From Thalassospiraceae bacterium (GTDB lineage: Bacteria; Pseudomonadota; Alphaproteobacteria; Rhodospirillales; Magnetovibrionaceae): a stretch of 5,796 nucleotides of DNA. The notes under the pieces are model-generated. The model saw only the letters and a list, made by a program, of their open reading frames with translations, had not been told where the DNA came from and did not search any database. The position numbers and the translations under genes are program-made. How positions within the stretch are numbered: position 1 is the first letter of the stretch; each line of letters opens with the position of its first letter. The stretch covers positions 1-5,796 of the forward strand of contig DAOWFT010000194.1 of assembly GCA_030637845.1 (NCBI GenBank), written 5' to 3'. Shown in pieces: positions 4,478 to 5,796 of this stretch.

Positions 4478-5758
4478 ATGAAGAGTGTGGCCATGAAGCG
4501 TGTGGTTGTGACCGGACTAGGTGTTGTTTCGCCGTTGGGTAACGGCGTCAAGACGACATGGGATAATCTGATTGCAGCCAAGTCCGGCATCGGATCCATC
4601 GAAGATTTTGACGTTAGCGATATTGCCGCAAAAATCGCAGGGCAGGTGCCGTTGGGCGAAGGTCCCGGGCAGTTCAATTTTGGCGACTATGTAACGCCCA
4701 AAGAACGCCGTCGGGTGGATGACTTTATCGTCTTTGGTATAGCGGCTTCCGAAGAAGCAATTAAAGATTCCGGATGGGAGCTAAAATCAGACGAAGATGC
4801 CTATCGCACCGGTGTGCTTCTGGGTTCCGGTATTGGCGGGCTTAAAACCATTGATAACGGTGCAATAACCGTCAATGCCGAAGAAGGCGGTGGCCCGCGC
4901 AGGCTTTCACCGTTTTTTATTCCGGCCAGTCTTATTAACCTTATTTCCGGCCACGTTTCCATCAATCACGGCTACAAAGGCCCAAATCATTCGGTGGTTA
5001 CCGCGTGTTCAACCGGGGCCCATGCCATTGGTGATGCTGCGCGTCTTATAATGTGGGGCGATGCCGATGTAATGGTGGCAGGCGGTGCCGAGGCCGCAGT
5101 TTGTCGTTTGGGTCTGGCCGGTTTTGCATCAGCCAGGGCGCTTAATACCAGCTATAACGATCGCCCAACCGAAGCCTCGCGCCCATGGGACCGTGACCGC
5201 GCCGGGTTTGTTATGGGCGAAGGTGCCGGTGCGGTGGTGTTGGAAGAATATGAACATGCAAAAAAGCGCGGTGCCAAGATTTATGCTGAAATAGCAGGAT
5301 ATGGCATGTCGGGCGACGCCTATCATATTACCGCACCCACGCCCGATGGCGATGGGGCCTACCGTTGCATGACAGCGGCAATGAAGCGTGCTGAAATGAA
5401 CCCGGAAGACATTGACTATGTTAATGCCCACGGCACCTCAACCATGGCCGATGTTATTGAATTGGCCGCGGTTAAGCGTGCATTTGGTAATTCGGTAAAT
5501 GATATTTCCATGTCATCAACCAAGTCTGCCATCGGTCATTTGCTGGGTGCGGCCGGTGCGGTTGAAGCAATATTTTCCATTCTTGCGATAAATAATGGCA
5601 TCGTTCCGCCCACGCTTAATCTTGAAAATCCGGATGAAGGTTGCGATATCGATCTTGTTGCCAAAACCGCCAAGGAACGCCCGGTGCGTGCGGCCCTGTC
5701 AAATTCATTCGGGTTTGGCGGAACCAACGCCTCATTGATTTTCAAGAAAATCGATTAA
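4478..5758 (+). CDS. fabF: 3-oxoacyl-[ACP] synthase II
   Basis: A 426-residue condensing enzyme that joins malonyl-ACP to acyl-ACP with loss of CO2, extending the chain by two carbons. The Cys-His-His active site is complete: Cys177 in T-A-C-S-T, His318 in N-A-H-G-T, and His354 in A-I-G-H-L-L-G-A, with Lys349 in S-T-K-S just before it. The G-F-G-G-T-N loop (412-417) near the C-terminus is also present. After the first histidine, T-S-T-M-A-D-V-I-E-L replaces the T-P-L-G-D-x-x-E form of E. coli; I recall this variant as common in alphaproteobacterial FabF. Cys-His-His rather than Cys-His-Asn excludes FabH, and length and context favour FabF over FabB. The chosen start adds M-K-S-V-A before the usual N-terminus; the ribosome binding site at 4464 favours it. 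The next ORF starts 13 bases downstream. Confidence 0.96.
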   Translation: MKSVAMKRVVVTGLGVVSPLGNGVKTTWDNLIAAKSGIGSIEDFDVSDIAAKIAGQVPLGEGPGQFNFGDYVTPKERRRVDDFIVFGIAASEEAIKDSGWELKSDEDAYRTGVLLGSGIGGLKTIDNGAITVNAEEGGGPRRLSPFFIPASLINLISGHVSINHGYKGPNHSVVTACSTGAHAIGDAARLIMWGDADVMVAGGAEAAVCRLGLAGFASARALNTSYNDRPTEASRPWDRDRAGFVMGEGAGAVVLEEYEHAKKRGAKIYAEIAGYGMSGDAYHITAPTPDGDGAYRCMTAAMKRAEMNPEDIDYVNAHGTSTMADVIELAAVKRAFGNSVNDISMSSTKSAIGHLLGAAGAVEAIFSILAINNGIVPPTLNLENPDEGCDIDLVAKTAKERPVRAALSNSFGFGGTNASLIFKKID

Positions 5759-5771
5759 CGGGAATGCGCAA

Positions 5772-5796
5772 ATGAAGCGCGTCCTTATTGGCATCA
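5772..5796 (+). CDS. mltG: Start of the next gene, probably endolytic transglycosylase MltG (runs off the window)
   Basis: Only eight codons are visible, reading M-K-R-V-L-I-G-I. A Lys-Arg pair followed by hydrophobic residues fits the cytoplasmic end of an N-terminal membrane anchor. In alphaproteobacteria the gene after fabF is usually mltG (YceG-like), a membrane-anchored lytic transglycosylase that ends peptidoglycan strands, and its N-terminus has this form. The start lies 13 bases after the fabF stop with a modest GGGA about eight bases ahead, so it is probably in the same transcript. The name rests on synteny, not on sequence. Confidence 0.45.

Noticed and set aside
4063..4677. 204-codon minus-strand ORF antisense to acpP and the start of fabF
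   Set aside because: It lies opposite acpP, whose assignment is certain; composition is that of a reverse-complement shadow and no family is recognisable.
5129..5431. 100-codon minus-strand ORF opposite fabF
   Set aside because: Antisense shadow of a fully conserved fabF; no ribosome binding site or family features.
1..5796. Mobile element, defence system, CRISPR array or biosynthetic cassette
   Set aside because: Every long ORF is a conserved housekeeping gene in a familiar alphaproteobacterial order; no transposase, integrase, repeat array, tRNA attachment site or composition break was seen.

Overview
The window is a housekeeping segment from an alphaproteobacterium of moderate G+C (roughly half by eye). 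The taxonomic call rests on gene order and on protein style. A leftward ribosomal protein cluster (rpsF, rpsR, a DUF2232-type membrane protein, then rplI) stands back to back with a rightward fatty-acid-synthesis cluster (fabD, fabG, acpP, fabF, then the start of what is probably mltG). I know this arrangement from alphaproteobacteria such as the Rhizobiales. The exact genus cannot be read from the sequence.

Minus strand, 1-1865: a promoter-like element (TTGCAT, 16 bp, TATATT) lies about 100 bases upstream of rpsF. The leader between them can form hairpins, one of which presents an unpaired CCG like the S6:S18 autoregulatory motif. rpsF and rpsR overlap by one base. A DUF2232 polytopic membrane protein follows, and the first four codons of rplI lie at the window edge behind a strong ribosome binding site. 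These genes make two small-subunit proteins that bind the ribosome as a pair, one large-subunit protein, and a membrane protein of unknown role.

The divergent spacer (1732-2216) is not empty. It holds a 39-codon minus-strand ORF (1941-2060) predicted to encode a single-span membrane microprotein. The ORF ends in tandem stops, and an 11-bp hairpin sits directly in front of its start codon. This is the least explained element of the window.

Plus strand, 2217-5796: FabD loads malonyl groups onto ACP, FabF condenses them with the growing acyl-ACP, FabG reduces the 3-ketoacyl-ACP, and AcpP carries the intermediates. fabD and fabG are 27 bases apart and probably cotranscribed. A terminator-like hairpin then separates them from acpP, which has its own TATAAT box. 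A second hairpin with T-runs between acpP and fabF could let acpP be expressed in excess over fabF. All catalytic residues that I can check are intact. I see no mobile element, tRNA, rRNA, CRISPR array or defence gene. Apart from the microprotein and the RNA structures, this is an ordinary core region.
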